Assembly (NCBI GenBank): GCA_030528455.1
Contig: JAUMYW010000008.1
Coordinates: 1 to 64,000 of the forward strand
Length of the DNA: 64,000 bases
DNA from: Neisseria sp.
Lineage (GTDB): Bacteria > Pseudomonadota > Gammaproteobacteria > Burkholderiales > Neisseriaceae
Reading direction: 5' to 3'
The notes beneath the pieces are model-generated. The model was not told the origin of the DNA, made no database searches, and saw only the letters and a list, made by a program, of their open reading frames with translations. Position 1 is the first letter of the stretch; each line of letters opens with the position of its first letter. The position numbers and the translations under genes are program-made. Positions 9,316-18,776 of the stretch are shown here, one piece after another.

Positions 9316-9406
9316 TGGCGGAAAGGAAGGGATTCGAACCCTCGATACGCTATTCACGTATACACGCTTTCCAGGCGTGCGACTTCAACCACTCATCCAC
9401 CTTTCC
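9316..9406 (-). tRNA. tRNA-Ser (anticodon GGA)
   Basis: A 91-nt class II tRNA with encoded CCA (9316-9318). The acceptor GGAAAGG/CCTTTCC, a long variable arm (GCGTATACGTGAATAGCGT region), the T loop GGTTCGAATCC and the anticodon loop CTGGAAA are all visible. GGA is at 9370-9372 (reverse complement) and reads UCC/UCU codons. It lies between argH and a possible integrase remnant. Confidence 0.95.
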
Positions 9407-9459
9407 GCGAAAAAATTTATTATAGCCAAGATTTCTGCAAATAGCAAATGTTTAAGAAT

Positions 9460-9491
9460 ATGCCGTCTGCGGCCCGAACTGCAGACGGCAT
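9460..9491 (-). terminator. DUS inverted pair behind argH
   Basis: atgccgtctgc (9460-9470) faces gcagacggcat (9481-9491) with a 10-nt loop, 18 bp past the argH stop on the minus strand. Confidence 0.65.
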
Positions 9492-9508
9492 GAAGCAGTA
9501 TATCTGCT

Positions 9509-10897
9509 TCAAACGGTTTCGTTCAGCAGTACTCTCCAACGTGCGGCTTGCAGACGTACTTGTTCGGGGGCTGTGCCGCCCAAGTGGTTGCGGGCGTTCA
9601 GACTGCCTTCCGGAGTCAATACGCTGTAAACGTCTTCACTAATCAGATCGGAGAAGCTGCGCAGAACTTCCAGCGGCAATTCGCTCAAATCCACACCAGC
9701 CTGATCTGCATGGCGAACGGCGAGGGCAACGACTTCGTGGCTGTCGCGGAAAGGCATACCTTTTTTCACCAGATAGTCGGCCAAGTCGGTTGCTGTGGCA
9801 AAGCCCTGCATGACGGCGGCACGCATATTGTCCGGCTTGATGGTAACGCCGCGCATCATGTCGGCATAAATCCGTAATGTGTCGATCAGTGTGTCAACGG
9901 TATCGAACAGCGGTTCTTTATCTTCCTGGTTGTCTTTGTTATAAGCGAGGGGTTGTGATTTCATCAAGGTAATCAGACCGATCAGATGGCCGACAACGCG
10001 GCCGGATTTTCCGCGTACCAGTTCGGGAACGTCGGGGTTTTTCTTTTGCGGCATGATGGAGGAGCCGGTACAGAAGCGGTCGGCGATGTCGATAAAGCCG
10101 AAACGCGGGCTCATCCACAAAATCAGCTCTTCCGACAGGCGGCTCAAATGTACCATAATCAAGCTGGCTGCAGCGGTAAATTCGATGGCAAAATCGCGGT
10201 CGGATACGGCATCGAGCGAGTTTTGGCAGATTTGTTCGAAATCCAGCAGACGGGCGGTGGTTTCGCGTTGGATCGGATAGGTCGTACCTGCCAATGCGGC
10301 GGCACCCAAAGGCATACGGTTGACGCGGCGGCGGCAGTCGGCCATACGTTCGTCGTCGCGACCGAGCATTTCAACATAGGCCAGCATATGGTGGCCGAAG
10401 CTGACTGGTTGGGCGACCTGCAAGTGCGTAAAACCGGGCATCACTGCATCGGCGTGCTGTTCCGCCAAGTCCAGCAATGCCGTCTGCAGGTCGCGAATCA
10501 GGTTGCGGATCAGTGAAATTTCATCGCGCAGCCACAAACGTATGTCGGTGGCGACTTGGTCGTTGCGGCTGCGTCCGGTGTGCAGACGTTTGCCGGCATC
10601 GCCGATTTTGTCGGTGAGACGGCGTTCGATATTCATATGAACGTCTTCCAAGTCCAGCGACCACTCCAAATGTCCGGCTTCGATGTCGGCCATGATTTCC
10701 GCCATGCCATGACGGATGGCTGCCAAGTCGTCCGCGTTCAATACGCCGGTGTCGTGCAGCATTTGCGCGTGTGCCAGCGAACCTTGAATGTCCCATTTTG
10801 CCAGACGTTTGTCGAAATCGATGGAACCTGTATATTTTTTGACCAGTTCGCTGACCGGTTCTTGAAAACGGCCCGACCAGGTTTTTTGGCTGCTCAT
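9509..10897 (-). CDS. argH: Argininosuccinate lyase
   Basis: Last step of arginine synthesis: argininosuccinate to arginine and fumarate, a cytoplasmic tetramer of the fumarase/aspartase superfamily. The start at 10897 ([14 protein letters not shown]) gives 462 residues, the family norm; the open frame extends further upstream without conservation. The signature loop [12 protein letters not shown] carrying the catalytic Ser is intact. Also present are [29 protein letters not shown] and the C-terminal [12 protein letters not shown]. It is a single-gene unit in this window. No other arg genes are nearby, as is common in Neisseria. Confidence 0.97.
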   Translation of the reverse strand: MSSQKTWSGRFQEPVSELVKKYTGSIDFDKRLAKWDIQGSLAHAQMLHDTGVLNADDLAAIRHGMAEIMADIEAGHLEWSLDLEDVHMNIERRLTDKIGDAGKRLHTGRSRNDQVATDIRLWLRDEISLIRNLIRDLQTALLDLAEQHADAVMPGFTHLQVAQPVSFGHHMLAYVEMLGRDDERMADCRRRVNRMPLGAAALAGTTYPIQRETTARLLDFEQICQNSLDAVSDRDFAIEFTAAASLIMVHLSRLSEELILWMSPRFGFIDIADRFCTGSSIMPQKKNPDVPELVRGKSGRVVGHLIGLITLMKSQPLAYNKDNQEDKEPLFDTVDTLIDTLRIYADMMRGVTIKPDNMRAAVMQGFATATDLADYLVKKGMPFRDSHEVVALAVRHADQAGVDLSELPLEVLRSFSDLISEDVYSVLTPEGSLNARNHLGGTAPEQVRLQAARWRVLLNETV

Positions 10898-11050
10898 AAA
10901 ATGTTCTCCCGTAAATGCCGCAAATTCAGCAGACAGTTTGCAAAACTTTGCATTATACCGAAAATCACTTGGCAGGCGTACGAGAGGATTGGGTTGGACG
11001 TTGGGGCGGGCGGCAGGACGTTTTGCAGTAAGCGCGTTTTGAAAAAATAT

Positions 11051-11079
11051 TTGACAGGATTTTTTTCTCTGCATATAAT
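11051..11079 (+). promoter_or_regulatory. Consensus sigma-70 promoter of tRNA-Asn
   Basis: Exact TTGACA (11051-11056), a 17-bp spacer and exact TATAAT (11074-11079), 12 bp before the mature tRNA 5' end. This is as strong as a bacterial promoter can look. Confidence 0.9.
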
Positions 11080-11091
11080 TCCGACTTTAAT

Positions 11092-11167
11092 TCCCCGATA
11101 GCTCAGTCGGTAGAGCGACGGACTGTTAATCCGCAGGTCCCTGGTTCGAGCCCAGGTCGGGGAGCCA
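11092..11167 (+). tRNA. tRNA-Asn (anticodon GTT)
   Basis: A 76-nt cloverleaf with encoded CCA. The acceptor TCCCCGA/TCGGGGA, D arm TAGCTCAGTCGGTAGAGC, anticodon loop CTGTTAA and T loop GGTTCGAGCC are present. It is followed by a strong terminator and preceded by a consensus promoter, so it is a monocistronic unit. Confidence 0.97.
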
Positions 11168-11178
11168 GATATTTGAAG

Positions 11179-11215
11179 CCCGCAAACTTGTTGTTTAAAG
11201 TTTGCGGGTTTTTCC
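11179..11215 (+). terminator. Intrinsic terminator of tRNA-Asn
   Basis: 10-bp stem cccgcaaact / agtttgcggg followed by seven T-rich positions, starting 12 bp after the tRNA 3' end. Confidence 0.85.
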
Positions 11216-11308
11216 GTATGAGTCTTGTCTGTTTTGCGATTTCCGGTATGCAAACATTGCCCGAAAAGAGTAAAATCCGCCTTTTTCCGACTGACGGTTT
11301 CCGATTTT

Positions 11309-12406
11309 ATGTCTGAAACGATTTCTCAAAATATTATTGCCGGATTGTCCGGCGGTGTCGATTCTTCCGTTTGTGCCTATCTTTTGAAGCAGCAGGGGCA
11401 CAGTGTGTGCGGTGTGTTTATGCAGAATTGGGAAGATGACGATAACGACGAATATTGCAGTATCAAACAGGATTCGCTGGATGCGATGGCGGTGGCTGAT
11501 ATTCTGGATATCGATATCGATATCGTTAATTTTGCCGAGCAGTATAAAGACCGTGTGTTTGCTTATTTTCTGCGGGAGTACCGTGCGGGACGTACACCGA
11601 ATCCCGATGTTTTGTGCAATGCGGAAATCAAGTTCAAATGTTTTTTGGAATATGCTTTGGAGCAGGGGGCGGACGTGATTGCTACGGGGCATTATGCCCG
11701 TAAGGAAGTGCGCGGCGGTGTGCATTATCTGCTTAAGGGTTTGGATGCGAATAAAGACCAAAGTTATTTCTTATACCGTTTGAAACCGCATCAGTTGGAA
11801 CGTGCGGTTTTTCCTTTGGGACATTTGGAAAAGCCCGAGGTGCGCCGCTTGGCTGCCGAGGCGGGGTTGCCGACCGCCGCAAAAAAAGACAGTACCGGTA
11901 TTTGCTTTATTGGCGAACGGCCGTTCAGGGAGTTTTTGCAGAAATATCTGCCGACAGATAACGGTGATATGGTTACGCCGGAGGGAAAACGCGTGGGCGA
12001 GCATTTGGGTCTGATGTTTTATACCATCGGCCAGCGCAGGGGCTTGGGTATCGGCGGCGCGGGCGAACCTTGGTTTGTGGCGGGCAAGGATTTGCCGCGC
12101 AACGAGTTGCTTGTCGTGCAGGGACACGACCATCCCCTGCTGTATACGAAGAGTCTGACGATGGACGATTTGAGTTGGACGCTGCCCCAACGCCCGAAAG
12201 AAGGACGTTATACCTGCAAAACGCGTTACCGTATGGCTGATGCGCCATGTACGCTGCGTTATTCGGACGACGCTGTGGCAGAATTGCTGTTTGACGAGCC
12301 GCAGTGGGCGGTAACGCCGGGACAGTCTGCCGTATTGTACGACGGGGAAATCTGTTTGGGCGGCGGTGTAATTAAAGGAACGGACAAAGAGCTCATCCGA
12401 ATCTGA
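11309..12406 (+). CDS. mnmA: tRNA-specific 2-thiouridylase
   Basis: Thiolates U34 of tRNA-Lys, Glu and Gln at position 2, taking sulfur from the IscS/Tus relay. The start at 11309 ([16 protein letters not shown]) gives 365 residues; the frame is open from 11225 but without similarity. The PP-loop GLSGGVDSS is at residues 12-20. The two catalytic cysteines are visible in [12 protein letters not shown] and [18 protein letters not shown] and [10 protein letters not shown] are also family blocks. It stands alone, with a DUS pair downstream. Confidence 0.97.
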   Translation: MSETISQNIIAGLSGGVDSSVCAYLLKQQGHSVCGVFMQNWEDDDNDEYCSIKQDSLDAMAVADILDIDIDIVNFAEQYKDRVFAYFLREYRAGRTPNPDVLCNAEIKFKCFLEYALEQGADVIATGHYARKEVRGGVHYLLKGLDANKDQSYFLYRLKPHQLERAVFPLGHLEKPEVRRLAAEAGLPTAAKKDSTGICFIGERPFREFLQKYLPTDNGDMVTPEGKRVGEHLGLMFYTIGQRRGLGIGGAGEPWFVAGKDLPRNELLVVQGHDHPLLYTKSLTMDDLSWTLPQRPKEGRYTCKTRYRMADAPCTLRYSDDAVAELLFDEPQWAVTPGQSAVLYDGEICLGGGVIKGTDKELIRI

Positions 12407-12432
12407 TGGGGCTTTTTCCGGTTTTTGGCGAA

Positions 12433-12468
12433 GCCGTCTGCAGGTTGTTGTTTTGAGTTGCAGACGGC
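12433..12468. repeat. Facing DUS pair between mnmA and fadD
   Basis: GCCGTCTGCA (12433-12442) and TGCAGACGGC (12459-12468) with a 16-nt spacer. There is no T-run after it, so I list it as an uptake-sequence repeat and not as a sure terminator. Confidence 0.7.
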
Positions 12469-12486
12469 AAGATAAAGGGAACAATA

Positions 12487-14151
12487 ATGGAAAAACCTTG
12501 GTTGAAAACGTATCGGGAAATGGGCATCGCACCTGAAATCGATATGGGTCGTTACCAGTCCGTTTGCGATGTCTTCGAGCAAAGCTGCCGCAGATTCGCC
12601 GACAGGCCGGCGTTCCAAAGCATGGGCAAGGTGTTGACTTATGCCGAAATCGACAGTTTGTCCGACCGTTTTGCGTCTTATCTGCAAAATGTGCTGAAAC
12701 TGCCGCGCGGCAGCCGTGTGGCGGTTATGATGCCGAATATTCTGCAATATCCTGTGGCTCTGTTTGGGATTTTGAAGGCTGGCATGGTTGCGGTGAACAC
12801 CAATCCGCTCTACACGCCACGGGAGTTGGAGCACCAGCTCAACGACAGCGGTGCGGAAACGATAGTCGTTCTGGAAAACTTTGCCAATACGTTGGAAGTA
12901 GTTCTGCCGCGCACAGGTATACGCAAGGTGGTGGTGGCGAGCATTGGAGAAATGTTCGGCCCGATTAAAGGCGCATTGATGAATTTCGTGCTGCGCAAAG
13001 TGAAAAAAATGGTGCCCGATTACCGGATCGGAGGTGCGGTAGCGTTTCAGACGGCTTTGAAGCTGGGAGCCGGGCATACTTTGCAGCCGGTCGGTTTGTC
13101 TCAAAACGACATTGCATTTTTGCAGTACACCGGAGGTACGACCGGTGTGGCAAAAGGTGCGGTGCTGACGCACGGCAATATTATCGCCAATATGCTGCAG
13201 GGAGCGGAATGGATAGGGGATCGCTTGAAAGAGGGCGAAGAAACCGTCATTGCCGCTTTGCCGCTTTACCATATTCTGGCTCTGACGATCAATCTGATGA
13301 TTTTTATGCAGTCGGGGTCCAAAGTTCTTCTGATTGCCAATCCCCGCGATTTGCCTGCATTTGTCGGAGAGTTGTCGAAAAACAAAATATCCGTCTTTAT
13401 CGGTCTCAATACGCTGTTTAACGCGCTGGCGAACCGGGAGGATTTTGCCGCACTTGACTTTTCGTCTTACAAACTGACTTTGGGCGGCGGCATGGCGACA
13501 CAAAAAGCCGTTGCCGAGAAATGGAAAAATATTACCGGTACGCCGATTGTCGAAGCCTACGGTCTGACCGAAGCCAGTCCGGGTGTGTGCTGCAACCCTC
13601 TGGATATTCCGGCTTATACGGGCTGTATCGGTCTGCCTATTCCGAGTACCGAAATCGAATTGCGCGACGGGGAAGGCAACACGGTAGCACAGGGCGAACC
13701 AGGCGAAATGTGGGTGAAAGGTCCGCAAGTGATGCAGGGATATTGGCAGCGACCGGAAGAAACCGCCAAAGTAATCGACGGACGGGGTTTTCTGGGTACG
13801 GGCGACATTGCCGTGATGGATGAAAAAGGCTGGTTCAAACTGGTCGACCGCAAAAAAGACATGATTGTCGTATCCGGATTCAACGTTTACCCGAACGAAA
13901 TCGAAGATGTTGCCGTATTGCATCCGAAGGTTTTGGAAGCAGCCTGCATCGGTGTGAAGAGCGAACAAACGGGTGAGGCGGTCAAACTGTTTGTGGTGAA
14001 AAAAGACGAAAGTCTGACCGAAGAGGAACTGCGTATATTCTGCCGGGAATATCTGACGGCATACAAAGTACCGCGTCAAATCGAATTCAGAGACGAATTG
14101 CCGAAATCGAACGTCGGCAAAATCCTGCGGCGCGAACTGCGTTCCGAATAA
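12487..14151 (+). CDS. fadD: Long-chain fatty acid-CoA ligase
   Basis: Activates fatty acids to acyl-CoA via acyl-AMP, probably at the inner face of the membrane. 554 residues, FadD length. The AMP-binding P-loop-like motif YTGGTTGVAKGA, the YGLTEASPG adenylate motif, the GFLGTGDIAVMDEKGW hinge and the late GFNVYPNEIE and PKSNVGKILRREL (catalytic Lys) motifs are all present. The N-terminal segment (MEKPWLKTYREMGIAPEID) is like Neisseria and Pseudomonas FadD. It is preceded by an AAAGGGA ribosome site and followed at once by a DUS palindrome and folC. Confidence 0.93.
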   Translation: MEKPWLKTYREMGIAPEIDMGRYQSVCDVFEQSCRRFADRPAFQSMGKVLTYAEIDSLSDRFASYLQNVLKLPRGSRVAVMMPNILQYPVALFGILKAGMVAVNTNPLYTPRELEHQLNDSGAETIVVLENFANTLEVVLPRTGIRKVVVASIGEMFGPIKGALMNFVLRKVKKMVPDYRIGGAVAFQTALKLGAGHTLQPVGLSQNDIAFLQYTGGTTGVAKGAVLTHGNIIANMLQGAEWIGDRLKEGEETVIAALPLYHILALTINLMIFMQSGSKVLLIANPRDLPAFVGELSKNKISVFIGLNTLFNALANREDFAALDFSSYKLTLGGGMATQKAVAEKWKNITGTPIVEAYGLTEASPGVCCNPLDIPAYTGCIGLPIPSTEIELRDGEGNTVAQGEPGEMWVKGPQVMQGYWQRPEETAKVIDGRGFLGTGDIAVMDEKGWFKLVDRKKDMIVVSGFNVYPNEIEDVAVLHPKVLEAACIGVKSEQTGEAVKLFVVKKDESLTEEELRIFCREYLTAYKVPRQIEFRDELPKSNVGKILRRELRSE

Positions 14152-14156
14152 TCGGA

Positions 14157-14176
14157 ATGCCGTCTGCAGACGGCAT
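14157..14176. repeat. Two overlapping DUS forming a perfect palindrome, abutting folC
   Basis: Same 20-bp palindrome as at 5598-5617 (core 14159-14174). It starts 5 bp after the fadD stop and ends directly before the first possible folC ATG at 14177, filling the place where a ribosome site would lie for that start. Confidence 0.9.
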
Positions 14177-14188
14177 ATGGTCGAAAAC

Positions 14189-15481
14189 ATGACAGAAAAA
14201 ACCTTAAACCAATGGCTGGCCCATCTGGAAACCGCCCACAGCAAAGGTCTGATCGATATGGGCTTGGAGCGTGTGGGAGAAGTCAGAACGCGCATGGGAC
14301 TGCATCCGCAATGCCCAGTGATTGTTGTTGCCGGAACCAACGGCAAAGGATCAGTCTGCGCCTTTCTCACGCAAATCTACAAACAGGCCGGCTTCAAAAC
14401 CGGCACGTTGATCAGTCCGCACCTGCTGCGCTTCAACGAACGGATTGCCGTTAACGGAGAACCTGTTGCAGACGGCACGATTGTGTCGTCTTTCGAACGT
14501 ATCGAAGCGGCGCGAGGCGATATTTCGCTAACCTATTTCGAATTCAACACTTTGGCTGCCGCAGATATTTTTATCCGCGAGCAAGTCGATGTGATGATCT
14601 TGGAAGTCGGCCTGGGCGGCCGTTTGGACGCAGTCAACATATTTGATGCCGATGTGGCGGTCCTTACCAGTGTCGATTTGGACCATCAGGCCTTTCTGGG
14701 CAGCGATATACAGCAGATCGGTCGCGAAAAAGCAGGCATTTTCCGTGCCGGCAAACCGGCAGTCTGCGGCTTCAGCCTGCCCGACAGCGTGGCCGAATGT
14801 GCGTTGCAGGTCGGCGCAGTGCGCGTGCAGGCGGGCGAAGATTTCAGTTTTGCCACATTGGAAAACCAGCAATGGTCTTTCCGTTTCCATCCGCAAAACA
14901 AGCCGATGTCTGCAGACGGCATGAGCCGTAACCGCAACGCCCTGCCGTTGCCCGCCTTGCGCGGTGCCTACCAGTTGAACAACGCATCGTGCGCGCTGGC
15001 CGTTGTAGAATGCCTCGGCAAACGGCTGCCCATCGACATCGGTTCCATCAAACGCGGCCTGCTGCTGGTGGAAAATCCCGGACGTTTCCAAGTATTGCCC
15101 GGCCGTCCGCTGACGGTTTTAGATGTCGGGCATAATCCTCACGCAGCACGCGCCATGCGGCAAAGTCTGATTAAGCTGCCGTTTGCCGAAAAACGTACGG
15201 CCGTGTTCAGTATGCTGTCAGACAAAGATATAGACGGAGTTATCGGAATTTTGAAAGACCAGTTCGACGAATGGCTTCTGGCTCCTTTGGATATGCCGCG
15301 CGGCATGCGTGCCGAAGACATCGCGGCGAAACTGGCGGTGCAGGGCATAGTTTCCGTACGCATGTTCGACACCGTGGCCGAGGCTTACCGGGCGGCGGTG
15401 TCGGAAGCAGCGGAAAATGATAGAATAACGGTTTTCGGCTCTTTCCATACCGTAGCCGAAGTAATGGCTGTTTTAAAGTGA
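14189..15481 (+). CDS. folC: Dihydrofolate synthase / folylpolyglutamate synthase
   Basis: Adds glutamate to dihydropteroate and then to folates, an ATP-dependent Mur-ligase-fold enzyme. I choose ATG 14189 (MTEKTLNQWLAHLE), which matches usual FolC N-termini and gives 430 residues. ATG 14177 would add MVEN and would have a DUS palindrome as its ribosome-site region. The P-loop GTNGKGSV, the omega-loop region ISPHLLRFNERI, EVGLGGRLDAVN and the C-terminal VLDVGHNPHAA and VFGSFHTVAEV are visible. It begins the folC-SPOR-cvpA-purF cluster, the same order as in E. coli. Confidence 0.94.
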   Translation: MTEKTLNQWLAHLETAHSKGLIDMGLERVGEVRTRMGLHPQCPVIVVAGTNGKGSVCAFLTQIYKQAGFKTGTLISPHLLRFNERIAVNGEPVADGTIVSSFERIEAARGDISLTYFEFNTLAAADIFIREQVDVMILEVGLGGRLDAVNIFDADVAVLTSVDLDHQAFLGSDIQQIGREKAGIFRAGKPAVCGFSLPDSVAECALQVGAVRVQAGEDFSFATLENQQWSFRFHPQNKPMSADGMSRNRNALPLPALRGAYQLNNASCALAVVECLGKRLPIDIGSIKRGLLLVENPGRFQVLPGRPLTVLDVGHNPHAARAMRQSLIKLPFAEKRTAVFSMLSDKDIDGVIGILKDQFDEWLLAPLDMPRGMRAEDIAAKLAVQGIVSVRMFDTVAEAYRAAVSEAAENDRITVFGSFHTVAEVMAVLK

Positions 15482-15494
15482 GAACGGAAAAATC

Positions 15495-16661
15495 ATGACT
15501 GACAGACGTTCCAATCAAGACGAAATCGAGAAATTGAAACGTACCAACCGCCGCCGCCTGGCAGGAGCTTCTGCTATGGTTCTGGTGGCGGGGATATTGT
15601 TGGCTAAAGCTTGGAACTCGGATAGCCGGGAACAGGAAGTGCAAACAGTCAGCATGGCTTCCGCAGAATACCATTCAGGGCAGGAAGCGGTTCCGAATAT
15701 GCCGTCTGCAGCCGCAAGCGATGTAGAAGTGCCGACTGAAAAACAGAGCGGCCGCCAAGAAACCGCAGCGGTTTCGGTACATCTTGCAACCGATTCGGCA
15801 CCGGTGCCGATTGACCGTTTGAGCGATGAAGAACTGGTACGGATTATCGAAGAAGATGCCGCCCGTCATTCGCAGACAGGGTCGGCAGGAGAAGCAGAAA
15901 CCGTCGTTCAGCCGTCTGCAGCCGGGTCGTTGCCGGTCGGAGCAGTCAGCTTTCCGAAAATGCCCGACAAACATTCGGAGACAGAGCCAGACCGGCGCAG
16001 GCAGGAACAGGAGGCAGCAGAACGCCGCTTGAAGGAACGTAAGGAACGCGAAGCGGCACGCCGTAAAAAAGACGAGGAAGAGCGGCGCAAAAAAGAACGT
16101 ACGGCAGAAGAAGCCAAACGTGCCGCACAGAAAAAGGCAGATGAAGAACGCCGTCTTCAAGAGCGCAGGAAAGCGGATGCCGCCAAAGCCGATGCGCAAA
16201 AACGCGAGCAGGAACGCAGGAATGCAGAGAAAAAAGAAAGCGTGCAGTCCAAAGTGGCCGAAGCCGAGCGCAGGGCGGCAGAATTGAGAAAACAGGCGGC
16301 CGAAGCAGAACGCCGTGCCGCAGAACTGAAAAAACAGGCTGAAAGCAAACGCAGAATCGAAGAGAAAAAATCTGCCGACAGAAAAACGGAAAACCGAGCT
16401 GCCGCAAAATCCGAAGGCAGGGCGGATAAAGAACGCAAAGCCAATATTCAGGCAGGTGCTTTCCGCGACATCGAACAGGCCAAACAGATGAAAAAACGCT
16501 TGAACGATGCAGGTATTATTGTCGACATTACAACAGTCAATACAGACAAAGGCAAGGTGTACCGCGTGCGTACCGGTTCCTATCCGAACCGGGCGGCTGC
16601 CGAGCGGGCTTTAACCCGTTTGAAAGAGAAGGGCATTAACGGCAAGGTAATCGACAAATAA
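15495..16661 (+). CDS. SPOR-domain cell-division protein (DedD position)
   Basis: 388 residues with a bitopic layout. A short basic cytoplasmic part leads to one membrane segment (about residues 22-41, GASAMVLVAGILLA). A periplasmic linker follows, then a very long charged coiled coil (about residues 160-310, with RRAAELRKQAAEAE-type near-repeats). A C-terminal SPOR domain (NIQAGAFRDIEQAKQMKKRL ... VYRVRTGSYPNRAAAERAL) would bind denuded septal peptidoglycan. Its place between folC and cvpA-purF is that of E. coli dedD, so a DedD/FtsN-like role at the septum is inferred. It is longer than DedD (~220) because of the coiled coil. A DUS lies in its coding sequence at about 15701. Confidence 0.85.
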   Translation: MTDRRSNQDEIEKLKRTNRRRLAGASAMVLVAGILLAKAWNSDSREQEVQTVSMASAEYHSGQEAVPNMPSAAASDVEVPTEKQSGRQETAAVSVHLATDSAPVPIDRLSDEELVRIIEEDAARHSQTGSAGEAETVVQPSAAGSLPVGAVSFPKMPDKHSETEPDRRRQEQEAAERRLKERKEREAARRKKDEEERRKKERTAEEAKRAAQKKADEERRLQERRKADAAKADAQKREQERRNAEKKESVQSKVAEAERRAAELRKQAAEAERRAAELKKQAESKRRIEEKKSADRKTENRAAAKSEGRADKERKANIQAGAFRDIEQAKQMKKRLNDAGIIVDITTVNTDKGKVYRVRTGSYPNRAAAERALTRLKEKGINGKVIDK

Positions 16662-17159
16662 ATGACCGTATTCGATATGTTGGTGTTGGGGGTGCTGGTG
16701 TTGTCTGCGGCCGTATCCCTGATGCGCGGACTGATTGCAGAGCTGCTGTCGCTTGCATCTTGGTTGACGGCTTTGGTGTCGGCCAGAATGTTTGCCGTGC
16801 CATTTGCCGAAGCCGCATTTCCTTCGGTGAGACCCGAAGCCTTATCGGTGGCTGCCGGATTTGTGTTGTTGTTTGTGGCTGTTTGGCTGGTGATGAAACT
16901 CTTGCGCTCATTTCTTTCTGCTGCTGCAGATTCTGCCGGTTTGGGCGGTATCAACCGTCTGCTCGGCTGCCTGTTCGGTTTGGCGAAAGGCGTGTTGCTG
17001 GTAACTGTGGCCGTATCGTTATGTGCGTTTACCGATCTGCCGAAAACAGCCGACTGGCAATTGTCGCTCACCGCGCCGTATTTTGAAAAGCTGGCATGGT
17101 CGGCTGTTCCTTATCTGCCCGAATATTGGGCAGACAAATTACCCCGTTCGCAATTTTAA
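16662..17159 (+). CDS. cvpA: CvpA family membrane protein
   Basis: 165 residues with four membrane helices (FDMLVLGVLVLSAAVSLMRGL, SLASWLTALVSARMF, LSVAAGFVLLFVAVWLV, GLAKGVLLVTVAVSL) and the family's LGGINRLLGCLFGLAKG motif. CvpA proteins are needed for colicin V production and for envelope/bile tolerance in enterics; the molecular role is unclear. The ATG follows the stop codon of the SPOR gene without a gap, and purF starts 18 bp later, so translation is probably coupled. Confidence 0.92.
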   Translation: MTVFDMLVLGVLVLSAAVSLMRGLIAELLSLASWLTALVSARMFAVPFAEAAFPSVRPEALSVAAGFVLLFVAVWLVMKLLRSFLSAAADSAGLGGINRLLGCLFGLAKGVLLVTVAVSLCAFTDLPKTADWQLSLTAPYFEKLAWSAVPYLPEYWADKLPRSQF

Positions 17160-17177
17160 TTTTTCGGAGACATTCAG

Positions 17178-18716
17178 ATGTGTGGCGTTTTCGGCCTTTT
17201 GGCTCACGAGCCGGTCAATCAGTTGCTTTATGACGGTTTGCAGATGTTGCAGCACCGCGGACAAGATGCTGCCGGTATTGCAACTATGGAGGGTTCGACT
17301 TTCCATATGCATAAAGGCAAGGGCATGGTGCGCGAAGTGTTCCGCACACGGAATATGCGCGATCTGACCGGCAATATCGGCATCGGCCATGTGCGTTATC
17401 CGACTGCGGGAAATGCCGGAAGCAGTGCCGAGGCGCAGCCGTTTTATGTCAGTTCGCCTTTCGGCATCGTTTTGGCGCACAACGGTAATCTGACCAATAC
17501 GGACGAACTGTACGAAAATGTATGCAACAAGCATTTGCGCCACGTGAATACCGGCTCCGATTCCGAAGTTCTGCTGAATGTGTTGGCGCATGAGTTGCGC
17601 AAAGAGCTGATTCACGACGGCGGCAGCCGCTTGTCGGTCGGGCAGATTTTCAACGCGGTAAGCCGTCTGCACCAACGCGTGCGAGGCGCTTACGGCGTGG
17701 TGGCGCTGATTGCGGGCTACGGTTTGCTGGCTTTCCGCGATCCTTTCGGCATCCGTCCGCTGGTGTTGGGTCGGCAGGATAATGCAGATGGCACCAGCGA
17801 TTGGGGCGTAGCTTCCGAATCCGTAGTATTTAACAGTCTGGCATACGAAACCGTGCGTGATGTGGCACCTGGCGAGGCTGTTTTCATCGGTTTGGACGGC
17901 AAAGTACACAGCAAATTGTGTGCGGAACACAGTCGTTTGAAGCCATGTTTGTTCGAATATGTTTACTTCGCCCGACCGGATTCTGTGATTGACGGCGTAT
18001 CGATTTACGAATCGCGCGTGAAAATGGGCGTAACTTTGGCGGAAAAAGTCAAAAAAGAATTGGACTTGAACGAAATCGACGTGGTTATGCCCATTCCCGA
18101 TACCAGCCGTCCGAGCGCGATGGAACTGGCGCACCACTTGGGCAAACCCTACCGCGAAGGTTTTATCAAAAACCGCTATATCGGTCGAACTTTTATTATG
18201 CCGGGTCAGGCCACGCGCAAAAAATCGGTGCGTCAGAAGCTCAATCCCATGCCGTCCGAGTTCGAAGGTAAAAACATTCTGCTGGTGGATGACTCCATTG
18301 TTCGCGGTACGACCAGCCGCGAAATCGTCGAAATGGCACGGGCAGCAGGCGCGAAGAAGGTATTTTTCGCCTCAGCGGCCCCGGAAGTACGCTATCCGAA
18401 CGTTTACGGCATCGATATGCCCACCCGTGAAGAATTGATTGCCAACGGCAGAAGTGCGACGGAAGTCGCGGCAGAAATCAGTGCAGACGGCTGCGTATTC
18501 CAAGATTTGGGCGATTTGGAAAACGTTATCCGCAGTATGAATCCGAAAATCGACGGTTTCGACAGTTCCTGTTTCAACGGCTGCTATGTAACAGGAGATA
18601 TTGATGAAAACTATCTGAACCGCTTGTCCGGCAGCAAATCTTCCGGTGCGGCGGCATTTGTCCGTTCCGGTCTGATCGACCACAGTGTGCGCGTGGATGA
18701 CAACAGAGACGATTAA
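17178..18716 (+). CDS. purF: Amidophosphoribosyltransferase
   Basis: First committed step of purine synthesis: PRPP plus glutamine to phosphoribosylamine. 512 residues. It begins MCGVFGLL, so Cys2 becomes the N-terminal nucleophile after Met removal without a propeptide, as in E. coli. The glutaminase domain shows QHRGQDAAGI, GHVRYPTAG and AHNGNLTN. The phosphoribosyltransferase domain carries ILLVDDSIVRGTT. A ribosome site (CGGAGA) sits 9 bases upstream. It is the last gene of the folC cluster and is followed by a hairpin. Confidence 0.97.
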   Translation: MCGVFGLLAHEPVNQLLYDGLQMLQHRGQDAAGIATMEGSTFHMHKGKGMVREVFRTRNMRDLTGNIGIGHVRYPTAGNAGSSAEAQPFYVSSPFGIVLAHNGNLTNTDELYENVCNKHLRHVNTGSDSEVLLNVLAHELRKELIHDGGSRLSVGQIFNAVSRLHQRVRGAYGVVALIAGYGLLAFRDPFGIRPLVLGRQDNADGTSDWGVASESVVFNSLAYETVRDVAPGEAVFIGLDGKVHSKLCAEHSRLKPCLFEYVYFARPDSVIDGVSIYESRVKMGVTLAEKVKKELDLNEIDVVMPIPDTSRPSAMELAHHLGKPYREGFIKNRYIGRTFIMPGQATRKKSVRQKLNPMPSEFEGKNILLVDDSIVRGTTSREIVEMARAAGAKKVFFASAAPEVRYPNVYGIDMPTREELIANGRSATEVAAEISADGCVFQDLGDLENVIRSMNPKIDGFDSSCFNGCYVTGDIDENYLNRLSGSKSSGAAAFVRSGLIDHSVRVDDNRDD

Positions 18717-18722
18717 AACAAA

Positions 18723-18760
18723 GCGGGCAAGCCGTGCAGGGTATGACGGCTTGTTCCGTT
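18723..18760 (+). terminator. Hairpin behind purF
   Basis: caagccgt / acggcttg arms (18728-18735, 18746-18753) with flanking GCGG/CCGT pairing and a TTTT stretch. Moderate strength. Confidence 0.5.
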
Positions 18761-18776
18761 TTGCGAGGAAAAAAAC

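Noticed and set aside
9281-9493. 70-codon frame with GIRTLDTLFTYTRFPGV
   Set aside because: It is the well-known false translation across a tRNA-Ser gene.
12259-14370. 703-codon open frame on the minus strand
   Set aside because: It is antisense to mnmA/fadD. The sense frames carry complete family motifs, while this one has none and has a His/Arg/Phe-rich composition typical of shadow frames.
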